NCBI RefSeq assembly: GCF_048268085.1 | Contig: NZ_JBLWWF010000020.1 | Location: forward strand, 1 to 64,000 | Reading direction: 5' to 3' | From: Neptunicella sp048268085 | GTDB taxonomy: Bacteria; Pseudomonadota; Gammaproteobacteria; Enterobacterales; Alteromonadaceae | DNA: 64,000 bases | Shown here: piece by piece, positions 36,013-44,878 of the stretch | Numbering within the stretch: the first letter of the stretch is position 1 | Layout: the number at the start of each line of letters is the position of its first letter | Notes under the pieces: generated by a model | What the model was told of the DNA's origin: nothing | Database searches by the model: none | What the model saw: only the letters and a program-made list of their open reading frames with translations | Made by a program: the position numbers and the translations under genes

Positions 36013-36236
36013 CTACTTGGGCACATCAGGCATTTAAAGAGTAACGAGAATGAAAAGGGAATTTTATTGTTCGATGATGGACTAATTAGCGTCAGGCCAA
36101 TTAGTTATGACTATTTTTTAACCAATTGCCGATACATAATAATAACCCGCTATACCCTTTAACTATCGGGTTTACTGGAAAATCATATTGATTTCTTATA
36201 TTCTGCGCTTAGTACTACATAGGTTGTAAACGTTTT

Positions 36237-37541
36237 ATGCTTAAATCTACTTTCCAACAGTTACCTCATCGCCACAAGGTGCTGCTCTCATTTTTCCTGG
36301 CAATCACTTTTATTCTGATTCTTTTACCCTCAGAACCTGCCAGCGCCTCCAAGCAAACTAACGTCAATGCCGATGATTTGGTTTTAGGTCAGTTGTACCC
36401 TTTACCATTGCATTTGGAAAGCCTATCTGAAGATGCCTTACTCGATGAGATGGACAGCCCCGACTGGAAAACCTACACCGTGCGTAAAGGTGATAACCTG
36501 GCCAAAATATTTGATCGGGCCGGTTTAACACCACAAGAAGTGTATGCGGTTTCTCATGCGGGTAAAGATGCCAAAAAATTACTTAAAATGATGCCTGGTG
36601 ATGAATTATCCATATTAACCAACAAGCAAGGGCAATTTCGCTCTTTGAATTTCCGCTTTTCTCCAACCGAATCACTGAATATCAGTTTTAACGATAAAAA
36701 TCAGCTACAGACGCAAATCGACAAAAAGCGGATAGAAAGCTTACTGAGCTTTACTAACGGTGATATTGAAAGCAGTTTCTGGAATGCCGGTGTAAAAGCG
36801 GGCATGACTGAAAAGCAAATTATGAGTCTGGCCAATATCTTTGGTTGGGATATCGATTTTGCTTTGGAATTACGCACCGGAGACAGTTTTAGTGTCATCT
36901 TCGAAGAAAATTACATAGATGGTGAATTTGTTGGCTATGGCGATATTGTTGCGGCCGAATTTGTTAACCAAGGTGAAAAATTCTCTGCCATTCGTTATGA
37001 CGATGGCCGTTATTACACGCCAGAAGGGCGTAGTTTACGCAAGAGCTTTTTGCGTGCTCCGGTTAACTTTAAATATATAAGTTCAAACTTTAACCCTCAC
37101 CGTTTCCACCCAATTCAGAAACGTTATAAACCCCATAACGGTATTGACTATCGCGCTGCAACTGGCACGCCTGTTGTCGCATCAGGTGATGGCAAAGTGA
37201 TTAAAGCCGGTTATAACCGCTTTAACGGAAACTATGTATTTATTCAGCACGGCGAAAAATACGTGACCAAGTATTTACACTTTTCCAAACGAGTAGCCAA
37301 ATTGGGACAAAAGGTAAAACAGGGTCAGGTTATCGGTTATGTAGGCATGACGGGGATGGCCGAAGCACCGCATTTGCACTATGAATTTTTAGTCGATGGC
37401 GTACACCGTAATCCTCGTACCGTGAAATTACCTAAAGCAGAACCTATTGCCAAATCTGAACGCGCTAAATTTATGACTATTGCCGATCATTATCTGGCCC
37501 AGTTACAAAATAACAAGCGCATTATGTTAGCCATGAACTAA
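36237..37541 (+). CDS. MepM-like M23 peptidoglycan endopeptidase
   Basis: 434 residues, close to E. coli MepM (440). An N-terminal membrane anchor (15-31) is followed by an OapA/LysM-like domain (TYTVRKGDNLAKIFDRAGL, 79-97), a linker domain and a C-terminal M23 domain. The zinc ligands H300 and D304 (HNGIDYRA) and H381 in PHLHYE, with H379 catalytic, are intact, so the enzyme should be active on D,D-crosslinks during cell elongation. It lies directly upstream of anmK, which recycles peptidoglycan fragments. Confidence 0.92.
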   Translation: MLKSTFQQLPHRHKVLLSFFLAITFILILLPSEPASASKQTNVNADDLVLGQLYPLPLHLESLSEDALLDEMDSPDWKTYTVRKGDNLAKIFDRAGLTPQEVYAVSHAGKDAKKLLKMMPGDELSILTNKQGQFRSLNFRFSPTESLNISFNDKNQLQTQIDKKRIESLLSFTNGDIESSFWNAGVKAGMTEKQIMSLANIFGWDIDFALELRTGDSFSVIFEENYIDGEFVGYGDIVAAEFVNQGEKFSAIRYDDGRYYTPEGRSLRKSFLRAPVNFKYISSNFNPHRFHPIQKRYKPHNGIDYRAATGTPVVASGDGKVIKAGYNRFNGNYVFIQHGEKYVTKYLHFSKRVAKLGQKVKQGQVIGYVGMTGMAEAPHLHYEFLVDGVHRNPRTVKLPKAEPIAKSERAKFMTIADHYLAQLQNNKRIMLAMN

Positions 37542-37546
37542 AATCA

Positions 37547-37571
37547 GTTGCCTTAGTAAAACCAAGGCAAC
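37547..37571 (+). terminator. Hairpin between the M23 peptidase gene and anmK
   Basis: GTTGCCTT (37547-37554) pairs with AAGGCAAC (37564-37571) around a 9-nt loop. There is no T-run, so it may only attenuate read-through. Confidence 0.4.
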
Positions 37572-37596
37572 CTCATCACATTATTGAGCCTAAACT

Positions 37597-38709
37597 ATGT
37601 CCTCGATTTACATTGGTTTAATGTCCGGTACCAGCATGGATGGCATCGATGCCGCGTTGGTGGACTTCACCGATCCTAGTCTTCCCAAGTTACTCGACTT
37701 CACCACCTTACAATACGATGATGAATTACTGGCTGAGTTGCATAAACTCAATCATCCGGAACAAGACGAAGTTCATCGAGTCGGCACCGCTAATCGCAAA
37801 GTAGGCAAAGCTTTTGCCGCTGCAGCCGTGGATTTGCTAACGCGCAATAACCTTGATGCGCAACAAGTCATTGCGATAGGTTCTCACGGACAAACTATCC
37901 GCCATTTACCTGATGGTGAATTGGGTTTTAGCGTACAGATCGGTGATGCTCATACCATTGCAGTCCAAACCGGTGTGGATGTCATTGCCGATTTCCGTAA
38001 CAAAGATATCGCTCTGGGTGGCCAAGGTGCACCGTTAGTCCCCGCCTTTCACCGTGCCATATTTAGTCATGCCGAGATCAATCGAGCCGTTGTCAATATT
38101 GGGGGAATTGCGAATATTTCCTATTTACCGGCCAATAACCAAAGTGCAGTAGTTGGCTTTGATACCGGCCCTGGTAATACCCTAATGGATAGTTGGTGTC
38201 GTAAACATCTCAATATGACCTATGACAAAGATGGCGAATGGGCAGCGGGTGGTCAATGCGATCCTCAATTGCTCAGAAGTTTGCAATCTCACCCCTATTT
38301 TAAAGAAGCCGCGCCTAAAAGTACTGGCCGTGATGCGTTTCATCTTGACTGGCTTGAGCAGCAATTAGCCGTTCAACCCCAAAAAATTAGTCCACAAGAT
38401 GTACAGGCCACATTGCTGCAACTGACAGCTCAAAGTATTGCAGATGGCTTATCGGCATTTGCCTTATCCGAAGTTTACATTTGTGGTGGTGGAGCTCGTA
38501 ATATCGCGTTGATGAAAGCGTTACAAGCCAGCATGCCGGATTGTAAAACCCATACCACAGATGAATTGGGTGTCGATGCAGATGCAGTAGAAGGGATGGC
38601 ATTTGCCTGGTTAGCCTATGCGCATAAAAACAATATCTGCGGTAATATTCCCCATGCCACTGGCGCATCTCGTGAAGCAATATTGGGTGCCTGTTATCCT
38701 GCTGGTTAA
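37597..38709 (+). CDS. anmK: Anhydro-N-acetylmuramic acid kinase
   Basis: 370 residues. It converts 1,6-anhydro-MurNAc plus ATP to MurNAc-6-phosphate in murein recycling. The N-terminal ATP-binding GLMSGTSMDGIDAAL, then GSHGQTIRH, RAVVNIGGIANIS and FDTGPGNTLMDSW, are the family signatures of the sugar-kinase fold, and E. coli AnmK is of equal length (369). It lies 55 bp after the MepM-like gene. Confidence 0.96.
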   Translation: MSSIYIGLMSGTSMDGIDAALVDFTDPSLPKLLDFTTLQYDDELLAELHKLNHPEQDEVHRVGTANRKVGKAFAAAAVDLLTRNNLDAQQVIAIGSHGQTIRHLPDGELGFSVQIGDAHTIAVQTGVDVIADFRNKDIALGGQGAPLVPAFHRAIFSHAEINRAVVNIGGIANISYLPANNQSAVVGFDTGPGNTLMDSWCRKHLNMTYDKDGEWAAGGQCDPQLLRSLQSHPYFKEAAPKSTGRDAFHLDWLEQQLAVQPQKISPQDVQATLLQLTAQSIADGLSAFALSEVYICGGGARNIALMKALQASMPDCKTHTTDELGVDADAVEGMAFAWLAYAHKNNICGNIPHATGASREAILGACYPAG

Positions 38710-38731
38710 TTTACCCTAGGCGGCTAAAACT

Positions 38732-39205
38732 ATGAAACAAGCTCATCGTCCATTGGATAATATTGACATCGAGATCCTGTCCCACCTGTTTCGGGATGCG
38801 CGCATCAGCAATAAAGACTTGGCTGAACATATTGGTATGTCACCGTCATCTTGTCTGGAACGCGTTAAACGATTGCAAACCGATGGCATCATTGAAGGTA
38901 GTAGCTTATCTATTAACTTTAATGCGCTGGGCGGGCACATTCAGGCAATGGTATCGGTGCGCTTATCTGATCATAGTCGCCACACGGTGGATCAATTTCA
39001 GCAAGATATTTTGCAACAGCCCGAAGTGATTGGTGTATTTCACATGGGCGGGGTCGATGACTTTTTATTGCATGTTACGGTGTCTGACACCGCCCATTTA
39101 CGCGATTTTGTGTTTAATGCGATTACGGCCAGAGCTGAAATTAATCATGTGGAAACCGCTCTGGTTTACGATTACAAAATAAGTAAACGCTTACCTTCAT
39201 TTTAG
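38732..39205 (+). CDS. Lrp/AsnC-family transcriptional regulator
   Basis: 157 residues. The N-terminal winged helix (LDNIDIEILSHLFRDARISNKDLAEHIGMSPSSCLERVKRL) and the C-terminal RAM ligand-binding domain (VIGVFHMGGVDDFLLHVTV) are complete. The effector is probably an amino acid or similar small molecule. It starts 22 bp after anmK, so it could be cotranscribed, but a functional link to murein recycling is not evident. Confidence 0.93.
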   Translation: MKQAHRPLDNIDIEILSHLFRDARISNKDLAEHIGMSPSSCLERVKRLQTDGIIEGSSLSINFNALGGHIQAMVSVRLSDHSRHTVDQFQQDILQQPEVIGVFHMGGVDDFLLHVTVSDTAHLRDFVFNAITARAEINHVETALVYDYKISKRLPSF

Positions 39206-39263
39206 ATAACGTCGATGGGCAATAAATAGGGTTATTCCTTGACGCCACACTGACCTGTCGTGA

Positions 39264-39683
39264 CTACAACGTCAGCAACGACAACTTTTCCAGGCAACCG
39301 ATCCAGCCATCCTGATGGTCATTACACACTTGCTGATCCGGCAATTCACTATGAACTAATTCCAGTTGTGACGTATTGTCATTCACAGCGCTGAAGGTTA
39401 ATTCCACTCTACTTACCTCGTCACTGCCTAACCATTGCCAGCTAAACACCAGCTTTTCATTGGTTTCAATTTGCAGGTATTCGCCCATCACAATATTCTG
39501 TTCACCGCTGGGCTCCTGCATCACAATCCGGTATTTGCCACCTTCAGTAAAACTGCTCATGGCTTGCGCTACTACCATATTGCCGGGGGCAAACCATTGC
39601 AATAATAAATCAGGCTTGTACCAAGCTTCATACAGCGCACTGACAGGTGCATTAAAGGTGACACTTAACTGAGTTTGGTACAT
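39264..39683 (-). CDS. AHSA1-type SRPBCC domain protein
   Basis: 139 residues with the START-like helix-grip pattern: SVTFNAPVSALYEAWYKPDLLLQWFAPG at the N-terminus, LVFSWQWLG in the core, and DGWIGCLEKLSLL in the C-terminal helix. This is the Hsp90-activator-homology (AHSA1/CalC) group of small ligand-binding proteins. No ligand is known. It is last in a minus-strand cluster, 28 bp behind the AAA-like gene. Confidence 0.82.
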   Translation of the reverse strand: MYQTQLSVTFNAPVSALYEAWYKPDLLLQWFAPGNMVVAQAMSSFTEGGKYRIVMQEPSGEQNIVMGEYLQIETNEKLVFSWQWLGSDEVSRVELTFSAVNDNTSQLELVHSELPDQQVCNDHQDGWIGCLEKLSLLTL

Positions 39684-39711
39684 AAGGCCTCTACTTGACT
39701 GGAGATTGTGT

Positions 39712-40269
39712 TTAATTCAATTGCAGATGATGACTAAATAACTGCGTTAGTGTATCGGCATTTTGCGCACCTTTAATAGCGAATATTACTAATTCTTGCT
39801 GGTTAGCGAGTAATTTTGCCAGAAACCCCAAATCAATCATTCCATCGTCAAGGTGGGAATGAGTTGCTTCTGCCCTGCTGCGCTTAGCAAACAACGCATC
39901 GGCTTCATCAAAGAACAGGATCCATTGCTGAGCCTGTGCTTGACTAAATAACTTGGCCAGGTTCTTCTCTGTCTCGCCAATATATTTTTCTGACCATTTT
40001 GCACAATCAATCAAACAAACCGGCTGTACTAGTCGCTCAGCTAACCATGTAACAGTGTAATATCTGGTCAACGCTGTAGGCCCTGTCATCAGTACTGTGA
40101 TTTGACGTTTTTTACTGCTAAGCAACCTAATATCGTTTAACTGTGCACGAACATCATCACTTAAGTCCGGTTCTTGACGCAACTCAACCACATGGTCGAG
40201 CCTGTAAGTTCCGGCCATACGCCCAGCCTGAATATGGCTAAAATGCTGCCTGAAGAATTCGATTGCCAT
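39712..40269 (-). CDS. Truncated AAA+ ATPase-like protein with degenerate Walker A
   Basis: 185 residues from ATG 40269 (GGGAG upstream). The fold region 55-170 aligns with classical AAA+ proteins: SEKYIGETEKNLAKLF is the segment after Walker A, and ILFFDEADALFAKRS is an intact Walker B (D121, E122). Walker A itself, normally GPPGTGKT, reads GPTALTRYY (63-71), with no lysine. The sensor-1 region has also lost its asparagine, and no lid domain follows. It is probably a non-hydrolysing scaffold or a decaying gene. The open frame and the packed context argue for retention. Confidence 0.72.
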   Translation of the reverse strand: MAIEFFRQHFSHIQAGRMAGTYRLDHVVELRQEPDLSDDVRAQLNDIRLLSSKKRQITVLMTGPTALTRYYTVTWLAERLVQPVCLIDCAKWSEKYIGETEKNLAKLFSQAQAQQWILFFDEADALFAKRSRAEATHSHLDDGMIDLGFLAKLLANQQELVIFAIKGAQNADTLTQLFSHHLQLN

Positions 40270-40326
40270 TTTTATCTCCCACCTTGTTTCATCCCTCATA
40301 GCTTAGTTCAATCAGGCGATTTCCGT

Positions 40327-42126
40327 TTAAACCGAATGGGATTCCAGCACATCTTCCATTTTAGCCGTGGAGTCAAGATGTTGTTGATACACTTGCAGAC
40401 TAATCTGCCTATACAGTTCATCTATTTCCTTTGCTGGCATAAAACCATCACTGAATCCCGGACGTACCGGATCGATATGCATTCTGGCGCTGTTAATCAA
40501 ATGAGCAATCAGTTCCTTAACATTTTCGGTGCCCATGGCTATCCGCATGGTTGTCAGATGAATGCCTGCCGCTTGTTGAGCGTTACTGTCCAGTTCAGAA
40601 TGAGAAGTCAACGCCGGGCACAGAATGATGGTGTTATTTTGGCCAATTGATACCTGATGACTAAAACCGGGTTCGAGCGCATCAAAAAAACGCACAAAAG
40701 TATCACGATCCAGTCCGGCATTTTCCATATCCACAGTAAATAGCGCACAAGGCCAGCCATGGCGTAATTGAGATTCACGCAACGCTGCGTTTTTATGTTC
40801 AGCCAACCCGTGACAATTCACCCTAAAATCCGGGTGAGCCGCCAGAAAACGACTAAAAATCCGGGTATTGATCACTTTACTGATGACTCGTTGTTCCAAC
40901 GTTTTCATGCCAGTGAGTACGTCAAAGGCTTTCTCCGAGTCCAAAAAAGCCCCCTTGATGTAGTATACATCCCAGAACATGGTCTTCGACCAGTTCAAAC
41001 CATTTACCTCATCGCCTTTGGCCTGAAACATACGGTAGGCTTCACCGATAACCACACCGGCAGTGGTAGCGCCGCTGCCGCAAATATCTTTGGTATAACT
41101 GTGCACCACATAATCAGGACGCTCGGTTTTATCATCCCGTTGTAACGACTGTTGTAAAATAGGCGTCGCCAAGGTGGCATCAAGCATCACCAAATATCCC
41201 TGTTGATGAGCAATTTTACTAATACCGGCGACATCCAGTACATAACCATGGGGATTACAAGGTGATTCAATATACACATGGCAGTATGCGCCATTACTCA
41301 GTTTATCTTGATGGCGTTGCTGCACTTCTGCTTGAAAGACAGCGAATTCATTGGCACTGTAGCCATCAAACCATTCAAGCTGGATAGCCATTTTGTCTGG
41401 CCGCGCAAAGTAGTCCTGTAACAGCTGAAAAACGCCACCATACACGTTACGTGACACAATCAGCACATCGCCGTGGCTTAAAACATTGGATAGCAACCCG
41501 TCAATTGCCGCCATGCCCGAATTAAAATTCCATGCCATATAATCCGCTGCGTACTGCCCTGCTTCCAAATCAACAATGGCATTGGCCAGAGAAATGCTGG
41601 TGGGATTCAATAGGCGGGAATAAATCTGATGGGTAAATTCTTTCCCCTGAAACGCATCATCAATCCATTCGGTACAGGCATAAACATAGGTTGCCGTTTT
41701 GACAATCACCGGATTAGCCGAAAACAACGCCGTCACATTATCAAATAACGGATAATGGCCTTTGACTAAATGTGAACCACTTTGCTTGTGTAAACTTTGA
41801 TGGGTAGCCCGAAACGGGTTTTGTAAAGTATCAAGTATTTTGGCCAACTGGAATGACAGGAACTTCTTCGCATTGAAATAGGCAATACGATCCTGTTTAT
41901 CCAAACTGGCCAACGTTTCGTTAGTAATCGCCCACAATTGATGCACATCCACATGAGTCTGATAAAGGTGTAATGCAGCATGATATAAGGCATCACCATA
42001 ATCGCTATGAATATCGATGCCAAAATGCTGAAGTTGCTCTTTGGCTAATGACTCCATATCCGGCGCGCGGGTAGAGTTACGTTTGGGTGAAAGTATTTTG
42101 GCTTGTTCCAGTTGAGTGGTATTCAT
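40327..42126 (-). CDS. PLP-dependent Cys/Met metabolism-type enzyme with N-terminal extension
   Basis: 599 residues, against about 400 for cystathionine gamma-synthase or methionine gamma-lyase. The catalytic core, from about 115, shows YSRLLNPTS, MAAIDGLLSNVL, SRNVYGG, ESPCNPHGYVLD, the cofactor aspartate D316 (VMLDAT) and the Schiff-base lysine K346 (SYTKDICGSG). The N-terminal 110 residues are an extra helical domain I cannot assign. The start is taken at ATG 42126, which has AAGAG upstream, rather than at 42165. It lies 57 bp before the AAA-like gene and diverges from a RegB-like kinase. Substrate unknown. Confidence 0.83.
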   Translation of the reverse strand: MNTTQLEQAKILSPKRNSTRAPDMESLAKEQLQHFGIDIHSDYGDALYHAALHLYQTHVDVHQLWAITNETLASLDKQDRIAYFNAKKFLSFQLAKILDTLQNPFRATHQSLHKQSGSHLVKGHYPLFDNVTALFSANPVIVKTATYVYACTEWIDDAFQGKEFTHQIYSRLLNPTSISLANAIVDLEAGQYAADYMAWNFNSGMAAIDGLLSNVLSHGDVLIVSRNVYGGVFQLLQDYFARPDKMAIQLEWFDGYSANEFAVFQAEVQQRHQDKLSNGAYCHVYIESPCNPHGYVLDVAGISKIAHQQGYLVMLDATLATPILQQSLQRDDKTERPDYVVHSYTKDICGSGATTAGVVIGEAYRMFQAKGDEVNGLNWSKTMFWDVYYIKGAFLDSEKAFDVLTGMKTLEQRVISKVINTRIFSRFLAAHPDFRVNCHGLAEHKNAALRESQLRHGWPCALFTVDMENAGLDRDTFVRFFDALEPGFSHQVSIGQNNTIILCPALTSHSELDSNAQQAAGIHLTTMRIAMGTENVKELIAHLINSARMHIDPVRPGFSDGFMPAKEIDELYRQISLQVYQQHLDSTAKMEDVLESHSV

Positions 42127-42165
42127 TATAAATCTCTTGATAAAATTCAATAAACCCATTATCAA

Positions 42166-42209
42166 CAGAATTATATTTTTATATAAGCCAATTAATCAGA
42201 ATTATATTT
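42166..42209. repeat. Direct repeats between divergent PLP and kinase genes
   Basis: CAGAATTATATTT occurs at 42166-42178 and again at 42197-42209, 31 bp apart (three helical turns). The spacing and the position between divergent genes suggest operator sites. Confidence 0.45.
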
Positions 42210-42341
42210 CAAACAATGCAAAGTTAACTTTACTTTATCCATATATCCCGGCTACAGACGCCAATCAGTGCGACAATTTGCCGCAGCACCCGTTACTTTT
42301 TATGCTTGAACAGCATCAGTGAATAGGCTTCAATAACCGTT

Positions 42342-43592
42342 ATGCGCGCAAATCTGTTTGTCTCTTTTTCTCCCGGCAATTCCCTTTTCCCTCAATTAAT
42401 TGAGTTACGGGTTATTTATGCCTTAACCGCTGTGATCAGTGGTTATTTGGCACAGTTAAGTGGCTTGTACTGGTTGATATTAGGGATTTACATCGCGCTT
42501 AATCCCCTGAGCTATTTGTTGCGCCAACGATTAGTCTCGCTGCCTGCACTGGCGTTATTACTTATCGTTGATGTACTGGCATTGAGTTATTTTATTTACG
42601 CCAACAATGGTGTGTTATCCGGCTGGGTGTCCGCGTTGTTATTGCCTGCGGTGATAGGCTCTTTATCGTTATCGCGTATACTGGCCTGGATGACCACAAT
42701 TGTCGCAATGCTATGTTACGCGTTACTCATCTTTATCTATTTACTACCCGCAGCACAACCTCATATGCACCTGCATTCCAGCAATATGAATGAACATATG
42801 CTAGGCATGTTAATCACGTTTTGGGTGTCTGCCTTTTTAATCACCGCGTTTATTACCGCACAAGCCAGAATCTTGCGTGAACAGCACCAGCATATTATGC
42901 AACAGCAACAACGCCAATTGCGCGATGAACAAATTATGGCAGTCGCAACACTCACCGCTAATACTGCCCATCATATCGCCACACCACTGGCTAGTGCACA
43001 AATGCTGGTAGATGAACTGGATGAGTTAACGGAGATTGAAAGACACGAGCATCAACAGTTGCTTACCCAGCAATTGCAACGCTGCCAACACGCTTTGGAT
43101 ACGGTGATCCAGCAAGGTAAAAGCTTTGATCCGCAAAAGTATCAACGTAGTCAAGTCACTCAATGGTTAACCCAACTGTGCGATAGTTGGTGGCTAACGC
43201 ATAATGAAGTGGTATTGGAGCGACAGTTTGACGAACAGCTTACCCATTGCAGTATTGAATATAAAGACAGCCTGAATTTAGCCATTGCTAACATTTTAGA
43301 TAATGCCGCACGTGCTTGCGCCAACAATCAACGGGCGCAGATTATTCTGCAAGCCCAACTTAACCAACAACAGTTGTTAATTAATATCATTGATAATGGT
43401 GAAGGGATAGACGATGCGTTGATTGATCAGCTTGGTCGTCACTTTGTATCGGGTAAGGGTTATGGTATTGGCTTAGCGCTGGCCAATGCCAGTATCGAAC
43501 AGGCTGGAGGTTCCGTCTTTATTCGCAATCTGACCGAAGGCGTTTGCACCGAAATCCGTTTGCCTTTAATTGCACAGGAAAATCAACCTTGA
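42342..43592 (+). CDS. RegB/PrrB-like sensor histidine kinase
   Basis: 416 residues. Six membrane helices (about 20-175) precede a coiled segment and an H-box with phospho-acceptor H210 (NTAHHIATPLASAQ); the usual glutamate after it is H211. The catalytic domain shows N-box NLAIANILDNAARAC, IDNGEGI and GKGYGIGLAL. The short receiver-HTH partner encoded next identifies it as a RegB/PrrB/ActS-type system, which in known cases responds to membrane redox state. The heptapeptide GGxxNPF of RegB is not evident, so the signal may differ. The kinase stop overlaps the regulator start. Confidence 0.88.
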   Translation: MRANLFVSFSPGNSLFPQLIELRVIYALTAVISGYLAQLSGLYWLILGIYIALNPLSYLLRQRLVSLPALALLLIVDVLALSYFIYANNGVLSGWVSALLLPAVIGSLSLSRILAWMTTIVAMLCYALLIFIYLLPAAQPHMHLHSSNMNEHMLGMLITFWVSAFLITAFITAQARILREQHQHIMQQQQRQLRDEQIMAVATLTANTAHHIATPLASAQMLVDELDELTEIERHEHQQLLTQQLQRCQHALDTVIQQGKSFDPQKYQRSQVTQWLTQLCDSWWLTHNEVVLERQFDEQLTHCSIEYKDSLNLAIANILDNAARACANNQRAQIILQAQLNQQQLLINIIDNGEGIDDALIDQLGRHFVSGKGYGIGLALANASIEQAGGSVFIRNLTEGVCTEIRLPLIAQENQP

Positions 43593-44092
43593 TCGCGGTC
43601 GTCGATGATGATGAGGTGTATGCCAGCGCCTTAATGCGTCGCTTACAACGACATGATCTCGCGGCATGTTATTTTACTCATCCTGAACCATTACTATTAA
43701 CCCATCAAGCCTATAGCCACTTGTTACTGGACTTGAATCTGGGTAGTGAATCGATGTTGCAGTATATCCCGGCTATTCGACGGCATTATCCGGACAGCAA
43801 AATCTGGATCGTCACCGGTTATGCCAGTATTGCCACCACAGTCAACGCAATCAAACTGGGTGCTGATGATTACTTAACCAAACCGTTAGATTTTAAAGGA
43901 CTATTGGCCAAAATCGATGATCAACAAATCGAAGACAATGAACTCAGTCCATTATCTTCAGCACAACTGGAATGGGAACATATTCAGCGGGTATTACAGG
44001 AAAATAACGGCAATATCTCGGTCGCCGCCAGAGTATTAAATATGCACCGGCGGACACTACAGCGAAAACTGCAAAAGAAACCGATCTGGTAA
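43589..44092 (+). CDS. RegA/PrrA-like response regulator
   Basis: 167 residues. The receiver has VVDDDEVY at its start, phospho-acceptor D48 (LLLDLNLG) and DDYLTKPL near its end. A Fis-type helix-turn-helix (GNISVAARVLNMHRRTLQRKL) follows, exactly as in RegA/PrrA/ActR. TTG 43589 overlaps the kinase stop by 4 bp and has AGGAA upstream; extending to 43544 would add residues before the receiver's first strand. Confidence 0.88.
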   Translation: MIAVVDDDEVYASALMRRLQRHDLAACYFTHPEPLLLTHQAYSHLLLDLNLGSESMLQYIPAIRRHYPDSKIWIVTGYASIATTVNAIKLGADDYLTKPLDFKGLLAKIDDQQIEDNELSPLSSAQLEWEHIQRVLQENNGNISVAARVLNMHRRTLQRKLQKKPIW

Positions 44093-44110
44093 CTGTCGAT
44101 TATAATGAAT

Positions 44111-44689
44111 TTAGCTACTACGAGGATCGGTACTGGCGACTTCGATTCGGTCTTTATGTTTGGTCTGAAAAGCCAATAGCGCCGGCACTCCTTGCAGGTT
44201 ATGCAATTGACGAAATTCCACCCAGTCAATTAAGCAGAATAGGCAAATTTCCGGATAACCCCACTGCTCAAACTGCTGTTGTTCCACCAGGCTATTAAGG
44301 TGTTGCAATGTCGCCTCAATACGTTCCCGTTGTAACTTGAAATACAGCTTATCGGCTTGGGTATCAATGCCCGAACGTTGTAATAGCAGTAGTTGTACAA
44401 ATGAATCATTCGCCGAATCAATTAGCGTGAGTTGATTCTCTTGCTCCCAGCTTAAGGGTTGACCCGCCTGTTTTTGTTGCAGATACCTGAAAATGACGCG
44501 TGAGTCATAAATTAACTCACCTTCGTCTTCGATCATGGGTATTTTCATAGTGGGATTGCGAGAAGCCAGTAACGCCCGATCTTCACCTTCAAAAATCTGC
44601 AAATTAATATATTGATGTTCCACATTTGCCAACCACATTCTTATGCGTCTAACAAACGGAGATGTCGTAGATCCGTAAAGTTTTAACAT
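44111..44689 (-). CDS. Glutathione S-transferase-like protein
   Basis: 192 residues. The thioredoxin-like N-terminal domain begins MLKLYGSTTSPFVRRIRMWL, with the cis-proline segment KIPMIEDEGELIYDSRVIFRYL binding glutathione, and the C-terminal helical domain is present but short. The activating residue is probably S7 or S10. It is alone on the minus strand. The specific reaction cannot be told. Confidence 0.83.
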   Translation of the reverse strand: MLKLYGSTTSPFVRRIRMWLANVEHQYINLQIFEGEDRALLASRNPTMKIPMIEDEGELIYDSRVIFRYLQQKQAGQPLSWEQENQLTLIDSANDSFVQLLLLQRSGIDTQADKLYFKLQRERIEATLQHLNSLVEQQQFEQWGYPEICLFCLIDWVEFRQLHNLQGVPALLAFQTKHKDRIEVASTDPRSS

Positions 44690-44878
44690 GCTTTATCCCC
44701 CATTTAACTGCCAGAAAAACATCATACAATGCCGTTCCTTATTCTAGCCAGTGCCGATTGATAATTGTTGTTTAAACATCGATTAATACCCAAATTATGA
44801 TAAAATTATCTGATCAGTTTTTTTGCAGTCTGGCTGCAATCAGGCATCAATATTATTAATCCGTAGGTAGTAGAGTCA

